Source: an uncultured Tessaracoccus sp. | GTDB taxonomy: Bacteria > Actinomycetota > Actinomycetes > Propionibacteriales > Propionibacteriaceae | Assembly (NCBI RefSeq): GCF_947286155.1 | Contig: NZ_CAMYPD010000015.1 | Location: 1-55,586 of the forward strand | DNA: 55,586 nt | Direction of reading: 5' to 3' | Shown: piece after piece, positions 42,583 through 50,917 of the stretch | Layout of the letters: each line of letters begins with the position of its first letter | Position numbering within the stretch: the first letter of the stretch is position 1 | Notes under the pieces: model-generated | Told to the model about the DNA's origin: nothing | Seen by the model: only the letters and a program-made list of their open reading frames with translations | Databases searched by the model: none | Made by a program: the position numbers and the translations under genes

Positions 42583-43220
42583 AGAATGACCTCGCCCTTG
42601 GCGCCCGATTCGAACCGCACGCGGCTGATGCCGGGCATCGCATTCGGCGCAACGAGATGGAACTCGACGCCGTCGAGGTTGTCCGAAATCTCGTGCTGCA
42701 GCCACTCGCTCAAGCGCTCGGCCGAACCGGAGACCTCGAAGCCTTTGAGCTTCACCTCGCCGTGCAGGGCGCTGGGGCGCACGTCGGCGTCGGACTTCCA
42801 CTGGATGAAAAAGGGCAGCTGTGGGTCGGCGATCAGCCCGCGCACACCGATCTGCAGCCACTCGAGGCGACGACCGTCGGGGAACACGCGCGAACCCTCG
42901 ACGGCCTTGCGGCCCAAGTGCTCCTCAATGGGGGCGATGTCGTCGACGCTCACCACCCAAGCCATCCAGCCGCCGCCCATGTTGGAACGCGACCGCACGG
43001 CCTGCCCAAACGGTGCCTTTTCAGCTGCAGGGTGGTCGAGTACCTCCACTACTTCGATGTAGCGAGCCTCAGCGAGGGGAATGATGTGGTTGCGGGTGCC
43101 GAACCGGGGATGAACCCCGCCGTCCTTGTACTCCGCGCCCAGTTGCTCAGCAAGACGAGCGGCATCGGCCTCGAGACCATCGGGTCCTGCCGCGAAGATC
43201 AAGTGGTCCACGTGCATCAT
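42579..43220 (-). CDS. VOC family (glyoxalase-like) protein
   Basis: About 213 residues; ATG at 43220 and the next at 43217 are both possible. It begins MHVDHLIFAAGPDGLEADA and includes HPRFGTRNHIIPL and RYIEVVEVLDHPAA, the first half of a glyoxalase/VOC fold in which His and Glu bind a metal. Substrate cannot be told. The kinase-like gene is coupled downstream via a CTGA overlap. Divergent from the sugar isomerase gene. Confidence 0.8.
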   Translation of the reverse strand: MMHVDHLIFAAGPDGLEADAARLAEQLGAEYKDGGVHPRFGTRNHIIPLAEARYIEVVEVLDHPAAEKAPFGQAVRSRSNMGGGWMAWVVSVDDIAPIEEHLGRKAVEGSRVFPDGRRLEWLQIGVRGLIADPQLPFFIQWKSDADVRPSALHGEVKLKGFEVSGSAERLSEWLQHEISDNLDGVEFHLVAPNAMPGISRVRFESGAKGEVIL

Positions 43221-43333
43221 GCCCCCATTCAACACGACGGGGCACCGTTCCTCCGAATCGGGGTGCCGCAGTGCCCCTCCGCTTGGGCCCTCGCGGTCGC
43301 CGCCAGCACGGCGACCCTTGTAATGTGGGAGCC

Positions 43334-44131
43334 GTGACTAGTCCAACCGTCACGCTGTCAACCACGACGGTGTACCCAGAGAGTTCTGCGAGCGCATTCG
43401 AGCTCGCGTCGCAGCTTGGCTACGACGGTGTGGAGCTCATGGTGGGCATCGACCCGCTGAGCACGGACGTCGACGCCATCGCCAAGCTCAGCAAGTACCA
43501 CAAGGTTCCGGTGCTGTCGATACATGCCCCGACGCTGATCATCACCCCGCAGGTGTGGGGGAGTGATCCGTGGGCGAAACTCGAGAAGTCAGCCGAGGCG
43601 GCCAAGCAACTGGGGGCTGATGTCGTCGTCGTGCACCCGCCGTTTCGCTGGCAGCGCGCATACGGCGCGAAGTTTGAGGCGGGCATTCGCCGGCTCAACC
43701 AAACCTCGGGGGTGACGTTCGCCGTCGAAAACATGTTCCCCTGGCGCTCACCTGCAGGCAAGCTGCCCATGTACCTCCCGACGTGGAACCCCACCGACCG
43801 CGACTACGACCACCTCACCCTCGATTTCTCACACGCATCGACGGCCCAGCTGCAAGCCATGGATCTCCTCCACGCATGGGGGAGCAGGCTGAAGCACGTG
43901 CACCTCACCGACGGGTGCGGCTCGTTCAAAGATGAGCACTTGCTGCCTGGCGAGGGCGACCAGAACGCGTGGGACGTCGTCGAAGAGCTCGGCCGCACGG
44001 GCTACCAGGGCCACGTTGTGGTGGAGGTGTCCACCCGTCGCGCCCGCTCGCGCCACGAGCGTGCGACGATGCTCGCCGACGTGCTCGCCAACACCCGCAA
44101 GCACCTCGAGATTGGCAAGGAGCGTCGATGA
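43334..44131 (+). CDS. Sugar phosphate isomerase/epimerase (xylose isomerase-like TIM barrel)
   Basis: 265 residues from a GTG at 43334. TIM-barrel metal ligands are visible: FAVENMF (Glu), LDFSHAS (Asp, His), HVHLTDG (His, Asp) and VVVEVSTR (Glu). These enzymes isomerise or epimerise sugars or cyclitols; the substrate is unknown. A -10-like TAATGT lies 8 bp before the GTG and no ribosome site fits the spacing, so the mRNA may be leaderless. It overlaps the proline dehydrogenase gene by 4 bp. Confidence 0.83.
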   Translation: MTSPTVTLSTTTVYPESSASAFELASQLGYDGVELMVGIDPLSTDVDAIAKLSKYHKVPVLSIHAPTLIITPQVWGSDPWAKLEKSAEAAKQLGADVVVVHPPFRWQRAYGAKFEAGIRRLNQTSGVTFAVENMFPWRSPAGKLPMYLPTWNPTDRDYDHLTLDFSHASTAQLQAMDLLHAWGSRLKHVHLTDGCGSFKDEHLLPGEGDQNAWDVVEELGRTGYQGHVVVEVSTRRARSRHERATMLADVLANTRKHLEIGKERR

Positions 44132-45024
44132 TTCACGGCATGCTGCGTCGCGTGATCCGCTCGAAGCGCGTGCAACGCACGGCACTCGCATCCGGGGCGC
44201 TGGAAGAGATCGCCCGCCCCTACGTCGCCGGCGTCGTGCCGACCACCGCCGTCGAAACCGGTCTCGACCTGCGCTCCAAAGGCCTCGAGCTTGGCTACAC
44301 CTACCTCCCCACGAGCGAATCGGAAGCGGAATCGCCGGCCGCGCTCGAAGAGCTGCTCGCGAACCTCGGCGATGATGCCCGCGGCGTGGAACTGTCGGTG
44401 AAGCCATCGCAGCTCGGGATCCGCACATCGATGGCCGAAGCGAGAGCCACGCTCCGCACACTTGCCGACGATGCTGCCGCCGTCGGTGCTCTCGTCACGC
44501 TGGAAATGCAGGGGGCCGCCCAGTACAGCGACACCCTCCGGCTCTGGCGCGAGGTGCACGCCGACCACCCCGACCTCGGGCTCACCTTGCCCGTCGACAT
44601 CCGCCGCGCCGAGCGCGACGTCCAGGCCCTCCTCGACGATTCCCCGCGGCTCAGACTGTGCATCGGCTCGTACCCCGTGCCTCGTGCGCTCGGCTACAAC
44701 AATGAGCACCTCAAATCGAAAACCCTCGTGCGCTGTCTGCGCCTCGCGATGGAAGGTGGCGCGCGCACGATGCTCGCCTCCCACGACCCTCGCATCATCG
44801 CCATCGCCCAAGAGCTCAGCCGACGCAACCCCGTCGCGGATATCGAGTTCCAGATGTTCTACGGTGTGCGCCCGCTCGAACAGCGCCGCCTAGCCGACAT
44901 TGGTCAGCGTTCGCGCGTGATCTTGCCGTATGGTCCTGGCTGGTACGAGTACCTGCTCACCCGCGTCGCCCGTCGGCCGCAGACCGCCTGGGGCTACCTC
45001 CGGGCGGTGTTCGACAAACGATGA
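44128..45024 (+). CDS. Proline dehydrogenase
   Basis: 298 residues, close to the size of monofunctional bacterial proline dehydrogenases. The FAD barrel signatures are seen near the middle (GARTMLASHDPRIIAIAQEL) and at the C-terminus (YGPGWYEYLLTRVARRPQT), the family's typical end. The enzyme oxidises proline to pyrroline-5-carboxylate and passes electrons to the quinone pool. No P5C dehydrogenase is nearby; proC, which runs the reverse reduction, is 1.9 kb on. Overlaps the isomerase by 4 bp and the CPBP gene by 4 bp. Confidence 0.85.
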   Translation: MIHGMLRRVIRSKRVQRTALASGALEEIARPYVAGVVPTTAVETGLDLRSKGLELGYTYLPTSESEAESPAALEELLANLGDDARGVELSVKPSQLGIRTSMAEARATLRTLADDAAAVGALVTLEMQGAAQYSDTLRLWREVHADHPDLGLTLPVDIRRAERDVQALLDDSPRLRLCIGSYPVPRALGYNNEHLKSKTLVRCLRLAMEGGARTMLASHDPRIIAIAQELSRRNPVADIEFQMFYGVRPLEQRRLADIGQRSRVILPYGPGWYEYLLTRVARRPQTAWGYLRAVFDKR

Positions 45025-45800
45025 CGAACACCGACGTTGCCCCGCGCGACGTGCGGCGTCGCCTCGGGGTGGAGATCGCCGTCGTATTGCTGCTCTCGCT
45101 CGGCCAGTCCGCCGTGTACGCGGGGCTATCGATCTGGGACAAGCTCACCCGCGAGGTGGCGCTCAACCAGCAGGTGACAACGATGAACACCTCGCGCACA
45201 CCGGACAGGCCGTGGCTCGACTTCGCCTACCAGCTGGCCGGCACGCTGTTCCCGCTCATGCCGGTGGCCTTGGTGCTGTATCTGCTGTGGGTGTATTTCC
45301 CTCCCGACGGTGGCCCCTGCAAGGCGATGGGGTTCGACCTGCGCAAACCAGGACGCGACCTGGCGCAAGGCTTCGGTATCTTCGCCGTGATCGGCGTGGC
45401 TGGGCTCGCCTTCTACCTTTTCGCCGTCCGGGCCGGCATCAACACGCAGGTCAGCCCGGCGAACCTCACGGCACAGTGGTGGACGGTGCCGATCCTCGTC
45501 GGCCGGGCGTTGATGAACGGCATCCTCGAGGAAGTCGTGATGATCGGTTACCTCTTCACACGCTGGGCACAGCGCGGCGGGCGGATGTGGGTGATCGTCG
45601 TCATCTCGGCGCTGATTCGCGGCGGCTATCACCTCTATCAAGGCTTCGGCGGGTTCCTCGGCAATCTGGTGATGGGCCTCGCCTTCGGTTGGCTGTTCCT
45701 CAAGTTGAAGCGCGTGATGCCGCTCGTCATCGTCCATGTGCTGCTCGACCTGTTCGCATTTCTCGGTGCCGGGCTGCTCGTGTACCTCCCGTTCGCGTGA
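45021..45800 (+). CDS. CPBP family intramembrane metalloprotease
   Basis: 259 residues with about seven to eight helices. The first conserved motif is LEEVVMIGYLF, with the Glu pair but Ile in place of the usual Arg of EExxxR; the second is GGYHLYQGF with the His, and a third HVLLDLF gives a last His. Family members (CAAX protease/bacteriocin-processing) cleave within the membrane; the target is unknown. The EEVVxxGY variant is known in actinobacteria. It overlaps the dehydrogenase by 4 bp. Confidence 0.85.
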   Translation: MTNTDVAPRDVRRRLGVEIAVVLLLSLGQSAVYAGLSIWDKLTREVALNQQVTTMNTSRTPDRPWLDFAYQLAGTLFPLMPVALVLYLLWVYFPPDGGPCKAMGFDLRKPGRDLAQGFGIFAVIGVAGLAFYLFAVRAGINTQVSPANLTAQWWTVPILVGRALMNGILEEVVMIGYLFTRWAQRGGRMWVIVVISALIRGGYHLYQGFGGFLGNLVMGLAFGWLFLKLKRVMPLVIVHVLLDLFAFLGAGLLVYLPFA

Positions 45801-45860
45801 GCCAGCACGCGCTTCGGACGCCGCCGTCGACGCGGCGTCAGTCTGCGTAGACTGGCCGAC

Positions 45861-46877
45861 ATGCGTGTTGGAGTATTTGGAGCCACAGGCCAGGTAGGCA
45901 GCGTCATGCTGCGCGTGCTCGCCGAACGAGGTTTTCCCGTCGACGAGCTGCGCGCTTTCGCCTCACACCGATCCGCCGGTAAGACGGTGCAGTACGACGG
46001 TGCCGACGTTGTCGTGGAAGATGTCGCTCAGGCTGATTTCGGCGGCCTCGACGTCGCACTGTTCTCCGCGGGCGGAGGCACGTCGAAGCAATGGGCGCCG
46101 AAGGTCGCCGCGGCCGGTGCGACCGTCGTCGACAATTCCTCGGCGTGGCGACTCGACGACCGCGTGCCGCTCGTCGTCTCCGAAGTGAACCCCGACGACG
46201 TGCACCGCGCGGAGATCGGCATCATCGCCAATCCCAACTGCACGACGATGGCGGCCATGCCCGTGATGAAGCCCCTCCACGACGCGGCCGGGCTCGTGGC
46301 AATGCAGGTCACCACATTCCAGGCGGTCTCCGGCTCGGGGCTCGCCGGCGTCGACACCCTCGCACAGCAGGTAGGCATCGTCGACGACATTCGCGGCCTC
46401 ACCCATGACGGCTCGCTCATGCAGCCTGGCGACCTCGGCCCGTACGTCGCGCCGATCGCGTTCAACGTGGTACCCATCGCAGGCAGCATCGTTGACGACG
46501 GGCTCGGCGAGACGGACGAGGAGAAGAAGCTGCGCAACGAGTCGCGCAAGATTCTGCACATCCCCGAACTCGCCGTCGCAGGCACGTGCGTGCGCATCCC
46601 CGTCTTCACCGGGCACTCGCTCGTGGTGCACGCACGCTTCTCCCGCGCAGTATCACCCGACGAGGCCCGCTCGGCGCTGCGCGACGCACCCGGCGTGCAG
46701 TTGGTTGACGTGCCCACTCCGCTCGCTGCGGCAGGTGGCGACGACACCCTCGTCGGGCGTATCCGTCAAGACCAGTCGCTGCCCGACGGCACCGGGCTGG
46801 TGCTGTTCCTCTCCGGCGACAACCTGCGCAAGGGTGCGGCACTCAACACGGTGCAGATCGCGGAGCTGCTGGCATGA
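45861..46877 (+). CDS. asd: Aspartate-semialdehyde dehydrogenase
   Basis: 338 residues. NADP-binding start VGVFGATGQVGSVML, catalytic Cys in IANPNCTTMAAMP (about residue 128), and the base-region EVNPDD and GHSLVVHARFS. The enzyme makes aspartate semialdehyde for threonine, methionine, lysine and diaminopimelate. It overlaps proC by 4 bp. Confidence 0.95.
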   Translation: MRVGVFGATGQVGSVMLRVLAERGFPVDELRAFASHRSAGKTVQYDGADVVVEDVAQADFGGLDVALFSAGGGTSKQWAPKVAAAGATVVDNSSAWRLDDRVPLVVSEVNPDDVHRAEIGIIANPNCTTMAAMPVMKPLHDAAGLVAMQVTTFQAVSGSGLAGVDTLAQQVGIVDDIRGLTHDGSLMQPGDLGPYVAPIAFNVVPIAGSIVDDGLGETDEEKKLRNESRKILHIPELAVAGTCVRIPVFTGHSLVVHARFSRAVSPDEARSALRDAPGVQLVDVPTPLAAAGGDDTLVGRIRQDQSLPDGTGLVLFLSGDNLRKGAALNTVQIAELLA

Positions 46878-47662
46878 CGCTCGCGTTGATCGGCGCCGGC
46901 AACATGGGCGGCGCCTTGCTCTCAGGCTGGCTGGCGGCGGGCTGGAGCGCCAACGACATCGTCGTGGTGCAACGCTCCGAAGCTCGCACCGCAGAGGTTG
47001 AGCAGCAATTCGGCGTGCGCTGTGTGAGCCTCGACGAGGCAGCCGGCGCCGACATCATCGTTCTGGCCGTCAAGCCGTACCAATTCGACGAAGTCCTCGC
47101 GGCGCTGCGCCCGAAACCGAGTGCGCTGGTGGTCTCCGTCGCGGCTGGCGTCACGCTCGAGCAACTGCAGGCCCAACTCCCAACGGGCACCGCGTGTGTG
47201 CGCGTGATGCCAAACACCGGCGCACTGGTGGGTCAGGGCATGAGCGGCATCGTTCCAGGTGAACACTCCACCGACGAGCACGTGCAGCGCACCCAGGAGC
47301 TCTTCGGCGCGGTGGGAAAGACCATCATCACCGACGAACAGCGCCTCGACGCGCTCACCGCGCTCTCCGGTTCCGGGCCCGCCTACCTGTTCTACATCGC
47401 CGACGCGATGATCGAGGCCGGCGTACATCAAGGCCTCACCCGCGACGAGGCGACGACGCTCACCACGCAGACGTTCCTCGGCGCCGCCCAGCTGCTCGAG
47501 GAATCCGGCCGTACCGCCGTCGAACTACGGGAACAGGTGACCTCGCCCGGCGGCACTACGGCTGCCGCGCTGCGCGTGCTCGACGACCATGGCGTGCGCG
47601 CAGCCATGCTCGACGCGGTCGAGGCGTGCGCGGCCAAAGCGGCCGAGCTGGCCGAGCGGTAA
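46874..47662 (+). CDS. proC: Pyrroline-5-carboxylate reductase
   Basis: 262 residues. The N-terminal Rossmann motif is LIGAGNMGGALL and the C-terminal signature is VELREQVTSPGGTTAAALRVLDD. It reduces P5C to proline, the last step of proline synthesis. Its ATG overlaps the asd stop by 4 bp. The bS22 gene follows after 119 bp. Confidence 0.95.
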   Translation: MTLALIGAGNMGGALLSGWLAAGWSANDIVVVQRSEARTAEVEQQFGVRCVSLDEAAGADIIVLAVKPYQFDEVLAALRPKPSALVVSVAAGVTLEQLQAQLPTGTACVRVMPNTGALVGQGMSGIVPGEHSTDEHVQRTQELFGAVGKTIITDEQRLDALTALSGSGPAYLFYIADAMIEAGVHQGLTRDEATTLTTQTFLGAAQLLEESGRTAVELREQVTSPGGTTAAALRVLDDHGVRAAMLDAVEACAAKAAELAER

Positions 47663-47781
47663 AGCGCCTACCGGTCGTAGTAGATGGACGCCGTTATTAG
47701 GCTGATGCACTCTCCGCGCGTTACCATGGGGAGTCCTGTCGCGTAACCGCGGCCCGAACAAGCTGTCCAGAAAGGCTGAAC

Positions 47782-47883
47782 GTGGGTTCTGTCATTAAGA
47801 AGCGCCGCAAGCGCATGGCCAAGAAAAAGCACCGCAAGCTGCTCAAGCGCACTCGTATCCAGCGTCGCCGCGCAGGCAAGTAA
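47782..47883 (+). CDS. Small basic ribosomal protein, bS22-like (33 residues)
   Basis: 33 residues starting with GTG at 47782 with GAAAGG upstream. The product begins MGSVIKKRRKRMAKKKHRK and is almost entirely Lys and Arg, and it closely matches the mycobacterial small-subunit protein bS22 as I recall it. It binds 16S rRNA near the subunit interface (from the mycobacterial work). It is too short for most gene finders. The glutaredoxin-like gene follows after 5 bp, as in many actinobacteria. Confidence 0.92.
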   Translation: MGSVIKKRRKRMAKKKHRKLLKRTRIQRRRAGK

Positions 47884-47888
47884 CGCCG

Positions 47889-48128
47889 GTGGCTCCCGCA
47901 GCGCGGGTTCGGCTGCTCACCCGCTCCGGCTGTCACCTGTGTGAAGACGCCGAGCGCATTGTGCAGCGCACGTGCCGCGCGCGCGGAGCTACGTATGCAC
48001 TGGTGGATGTGGATTCCGACGACGCCCTGAGGGCGGAGTTTTCGGACCACGTCCCAGTACTCATCATCGACGACGTGGTGCGCAGCTACTGGTTCGTGGA
48101 TGAAGCTGCGCTCGCGAACTGGCTATAG
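47889..48128 (+). CDS. Glutaredoxin-like protein, DUF836 type
   Basis: 79 residues from a GTG at 47889. The redox pair is in SGCHLCEDA (CxxC) at about residues 14-17, and the cis-Pro loop is HVPVLIIDD. Small thioredoxin-fold proteins of this type sit beside hem genes in actinobacteria. A role in thiol control of heme synthesis is inference. It is followed after 9 bp by the CobA-HemD-like gene. Confidence 0.85.
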   Translation: MAPAARVRLLTRSGCHLCEDAERIVQRTCRARGATYALVDVDSDDALRAEFSDHVPVLIIDDVVRSYWFVDEAALANWL

Positions 48129-48137
48129 GAGAAGGCA

Positions 48138-49688
48138 GTGAGTGAAGTAGGTCTAGGGTCTGTCACCTTCGTCGGATCCGGTCCGGGTGAGTTCGCTCTA
48201 CTCACCTTGTTGGGGGCACGCACCCTCCACTTCGCCGACCTCGTGGTGGTCGATGCCGACGTCGACGTCGAGGAAGTGCGCCGACTCGGCGTCGGGCATG
48301 CGAGAGTCGAGCACGTTGCCGACGACGAGACGTCGCAGCTCCTGAACGCAGCCCGCGAAGGGCTGAAGGTGGTGCGCCTCGAGCGCGCCGATCACTTCTT
48401 CGACGCCAACCCGTCGAGCGCGATGTCCGACGTGGAAGCCGCCGGGGTGCGCATCAACATCATTCCCGGCATCAACCATTGGACGACGATGCTCAACTAC
48501 GGCGCCATCCCCATCGATGGTAGCGCCGCGTTCCTCGATTCCACCGTGCAGGCGCCCGCCGCCGACGAGTGGCCGTCGGCGAAGACCGTCGCCGTCCACA
48601 CGTCGCGCGAGCTGGTGCAGTCGGTTACCGACATCGCGCTCGAGCATTTCGACGCCTCCGACGCGGTATGCATCCTGGAAGGCGTTGGCACGACGGGGCA
48701 GCGCAGCAAGGTGGTGACGTGGGGCTCCATGCCCGACGTCGACTCCGACTACTGCTATCTCGTGACTGGCCCTTCCATCGACTCCCAGCGCGATCGTCGC
48801 ACGGGATGGTTCGAGGAGAAGCCGCTGCTCGACTGGCGCGTCCTGAGCCCTCGCACGAAGGACTCGCTCGACGACCTCGGCGAGGAGCTCGCCCAGTACG
48901 GCGCCGTGTTTGAAACCATCCCGACGATGTCCATCGAGCCGCCGCGCACCGAGCAGGGCATGGAGCGCGCCATGCGTGGCCTCGTCGACGGACGATTCCT
49001 GTGGTGTGTGTTCACCTCGCCGCACGCCGTCGTCGCAGTGTGGGAACGCCTGGAAGAGTATGGCCTCGATTCACGCGCGATGTCCGGTATCTCCATCGCG
49101 GCGGTGGGGCGCGGCACGAAGGAGGCACTCCGCCGACGCGGCGTCACCGCAGATCTCACCCCCGAGGGCTCGAACACCGTCGCCGGGCTGTCCGCCGAGT
49201 TCCCCGCCTACGACGAGCTGATGGACCCGATCAACCGCGTGCTCGTGCCGAGCGCCGACGTCGCCATCGACCCGCTCGTCGAGGGCCTGACCCACCTGGG
49301 TTGGGAGGTCGAGGGCGTCACCGCCTACCGCACGGTTCGGGCGGCGCCCCCGCCGGCTGAGATCCGCGACGACATCAAGACGGGTATGTTCGACGCTGTC
49401 GTCTTCACCACCGCGTCGTCGGTGCGCAACATGATTGGCATCGCGGGTAAGCCGCACGCGGCATCCGTGATCGTCGCCGCAGGCGAGGCCACCGCTGCCG
49501 CCTGCGAGGAGCACGGTCTGCGCGTGGACGTGATCGCAGAATCGCCTACCGTCGTCGCCATCGCCGACGGGTTGGCGCGGTTTGCCGAACGCCGACGCGA
49601 CAACCAGATCGCCCAGGGCGAGCCGCTGAAGAAACCGTCCGAACGCAAACGCCGTCGTCGTCGGAAGACGGTTGCATCCAAGTCATAG
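48138..49688 (+). CDS. hemD: Degenerate CobA/SUMT-uroporphyrinogen-III synthase (HemD) fusion
   Basis: 516 residues from a GTG with AGGAGAAGG upstream. The C-terminal half is HemD, with CVFTSPHAVVAVWERL, SIAAVGRGTKEALRRRGV and FDAVVFTTASSVRNMI. It closes the tetrapyrrole ring of uroporphyrinogen III. The N-terminal half looks like the SUMT methyltransferase (FVGSGPGEFALLTLLGARTL) but the conserved RLKGGDPFVFGRG element reads RLERADHFFDA, so methylation is probably lost. The tail is Lys/Arg-rich. hemA, hemB and hemC are not in the window. Confidence 0.8.
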   Translation: MSEVGLGSVTFVGSGPGEFALLTLLGARTLHFADLVVVDADVDVEEVRRLGVGHARVEHVADDETSQLLNAAREGLKVVRLERADHFFDANPSSAMSDVEAAGVRINIIPGINHWTTMLNYGAIPIDGSAAFLDSTVQAPAADEWPSAKTVAVHTSRELVQSVTDIALEHFDASDAVCILEGVGTTGQRSKVVTWGSMPDVDSDYCYLVTGPSIDSQRDRRTGWFEEKPLLDWRVLSPRTKDSLDDLGEELAQYGAVFETIPTMSIEPPRTEQGMERAMRGLVDGRFLWCVFTSPHAVVAVWERLEEYGLDSRAMSGISIAAVGRGTKEALRRRGVTADLTPEGSNTVAGLSAEFPAYDELMDPINRVLVPSADVAIDPLVEGLTHLGWEVEGVTAYRTVRAAPPPAEIRDDIKTGMFDAVVFTTASSVRNMIGIAGKPHAASVIVAAGEATAAACEEHGLRVDVIAESPTVVAIADGLARFAERRRDNQIAQGEPLKKPSERKRRRRRKTVASKS

Positions 49689-49697
49689 TCTGAGGTC

Positions 49698-50357
49698 ATG
49701 ACGAACTCGACGACGGTGCACGTGATGCGCCATGGCCAGGTGTTCAACCCCGATGGTCTGCTCTATGGGCGTTTGCCGGGCTTCGGCCTGTCGGAGCTGG
49801 GGCATCGCATGGCGAGCCGCATGGCCGAGCACTTCGCCGACGAGCCCCTCACGCACCTGCGTTGTTCCCCGCTGCAGCGCGCGAGAGAGACCATCGCGCC
49901 GTCGGCGGCGCAGCACCCCGACCTTGAGATCGTCATCGACGACCGGCTCATGGAAGCGGAGAACAAGTTCGAGGGGAGGGTGTTCGGCGACAACAACCGT
50001 GCACTGTTCGACCCGCGCATGTTCTGGCATGTGCGCAACCCGCTTCGCCCCAGCTGGGGTGAGCCCTACGTCGACATCGCTGAGCGGATGCTCGCTGCGC
50101 TGAGCGACGCGGCTCGTGCCGCCGGCGACGGTGGCACTGCGCTCGTCGTCTCGCACCAACTTCCGATTTACATCGCCCGACGCGCGGTGGAAGGCCGACC
50201 CTTCGTGCACGACCCGAGGCGCCGACGCACGACGCTGTGCTCCGTCACGACGTTCACCTTCCGCGACGAGCGCCCCGTGCGCGTCGACTACGCCGAGCAC
50301 ATTCCAGATCTGCTGCCGAAGAGCTCCTCGACCTCGAAGTTCCGGGTGGGCACATGA
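49698..50357 (+). CDS. Histidine phosphatase family protein
   Basis: 219 residues. The catalytic RHG motif is in VHVMRHGQVFNPDG near residue 12, and a second His in VVSHQLPIY near 153; PLQRARET is a typical phosphate-pocket segment. The family covers phosphoglycerate mutase-like phosphatases with varied substrates. It overlaps the ResA-like gene by 4 bp, which puts it in the cytochrome c operon, a common place for it in actinobacteria. Its role there is not known. Confidence 0.88.
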   Translation: MTNSTTVHVMRHGQVFNPDGLLYGRLPGFGLSELGHRMASRMAEHFADEPLTHLRCSPLQRARETIAPSAAQHPDLEIVIDDRLMEAENKFEGRVFGDNNRALFDPRMFWHVRNPLRPSWGEPYVDIAERMLAALSDAARAAGDGGTALVVSHQLPIYIARRAVEGRPFVHDPRRRRTTLCSVTTFTFRDERPVRVDYAEHIPDLLPKSSSTSKFRVGT

Positions 50358-50917
50358 GGCGCGCAATCGCATCCGGCGTCGCTGTGCTGTTGCTGGCCGC
50401 CTGCTCATCTGCGCAGTCAGGCGAGACGCCCGGCGACGGCACCGCAGGGTTCGCCATCGGTGATGGCACCGTCACCATCTTGGAGCGAGACCAGCGCCCG
50501 GACGCACCCACGCTCGAGGGGCCGTCGCTCACGGAGGACGGCGAACGCATCTCCACCGACGACTTTGCTGGCAAGGTCGTGGTGGTGAACGTGTGGGGTT
50601 CCTGGTGCGCGCCCTGCAGGCACGAAGCACCCGAGCTCGTCGAGGCGTACGAGCGGGTAGGAGACGACGTCGAGTTCCTCGGCCTCAACACGCGCGACCT
50701 CACGACGGCGTCCGCGCAGGCGTTCGTGCGCAGCGCCGGCATCACGTACCCCAATATTTTTGATCCCGACGGCACCCTATTGCTGGGATTCGGGCAGCTA
50801 CCCCCCAAAGCGATTCCATCCACCATCGTGATCGATGCCGACGGCAAGGTGGCTGCCCGGGTGATCGGCGAAGTAGACGCTAACACCCTGGTGGCCTTGG
50901 TGGGTGATGTGCAGTGA
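50354..50917 (+). CDS. Thiol-disulfide oxidoreductase, ResA/TlpA-like lipoprotein
   Basis: 187 residues. The signal peptide ends in a lipobox (LLLAACSS), so it is membrane-tethered on the outside. The active site WCAPC is in WGSWCAPCRHEAPEL at about residues 82-86. In System II it reduces the haem-binding cysteines of apocytochrome c. Followed by ccdA with a 4-bp GTGA overlap. Confidence 0.93.
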   Translation: MRRAIASGVAVLLLAACSSAQSGETPGDGTAGFAIGDGTVTILERDQRPDAPTLEGPSLTEDGERISTDDFAGKVVVVNVWGSWCAPCRHEAPELVEAYERVGDDVEFLGLNTRDLTTASAQAFVRSAGITYPNIFDPDGTLLLGFGQLPPKAIPSTIVIDADGKVAARVIGEVDANTLVALVGDVQ

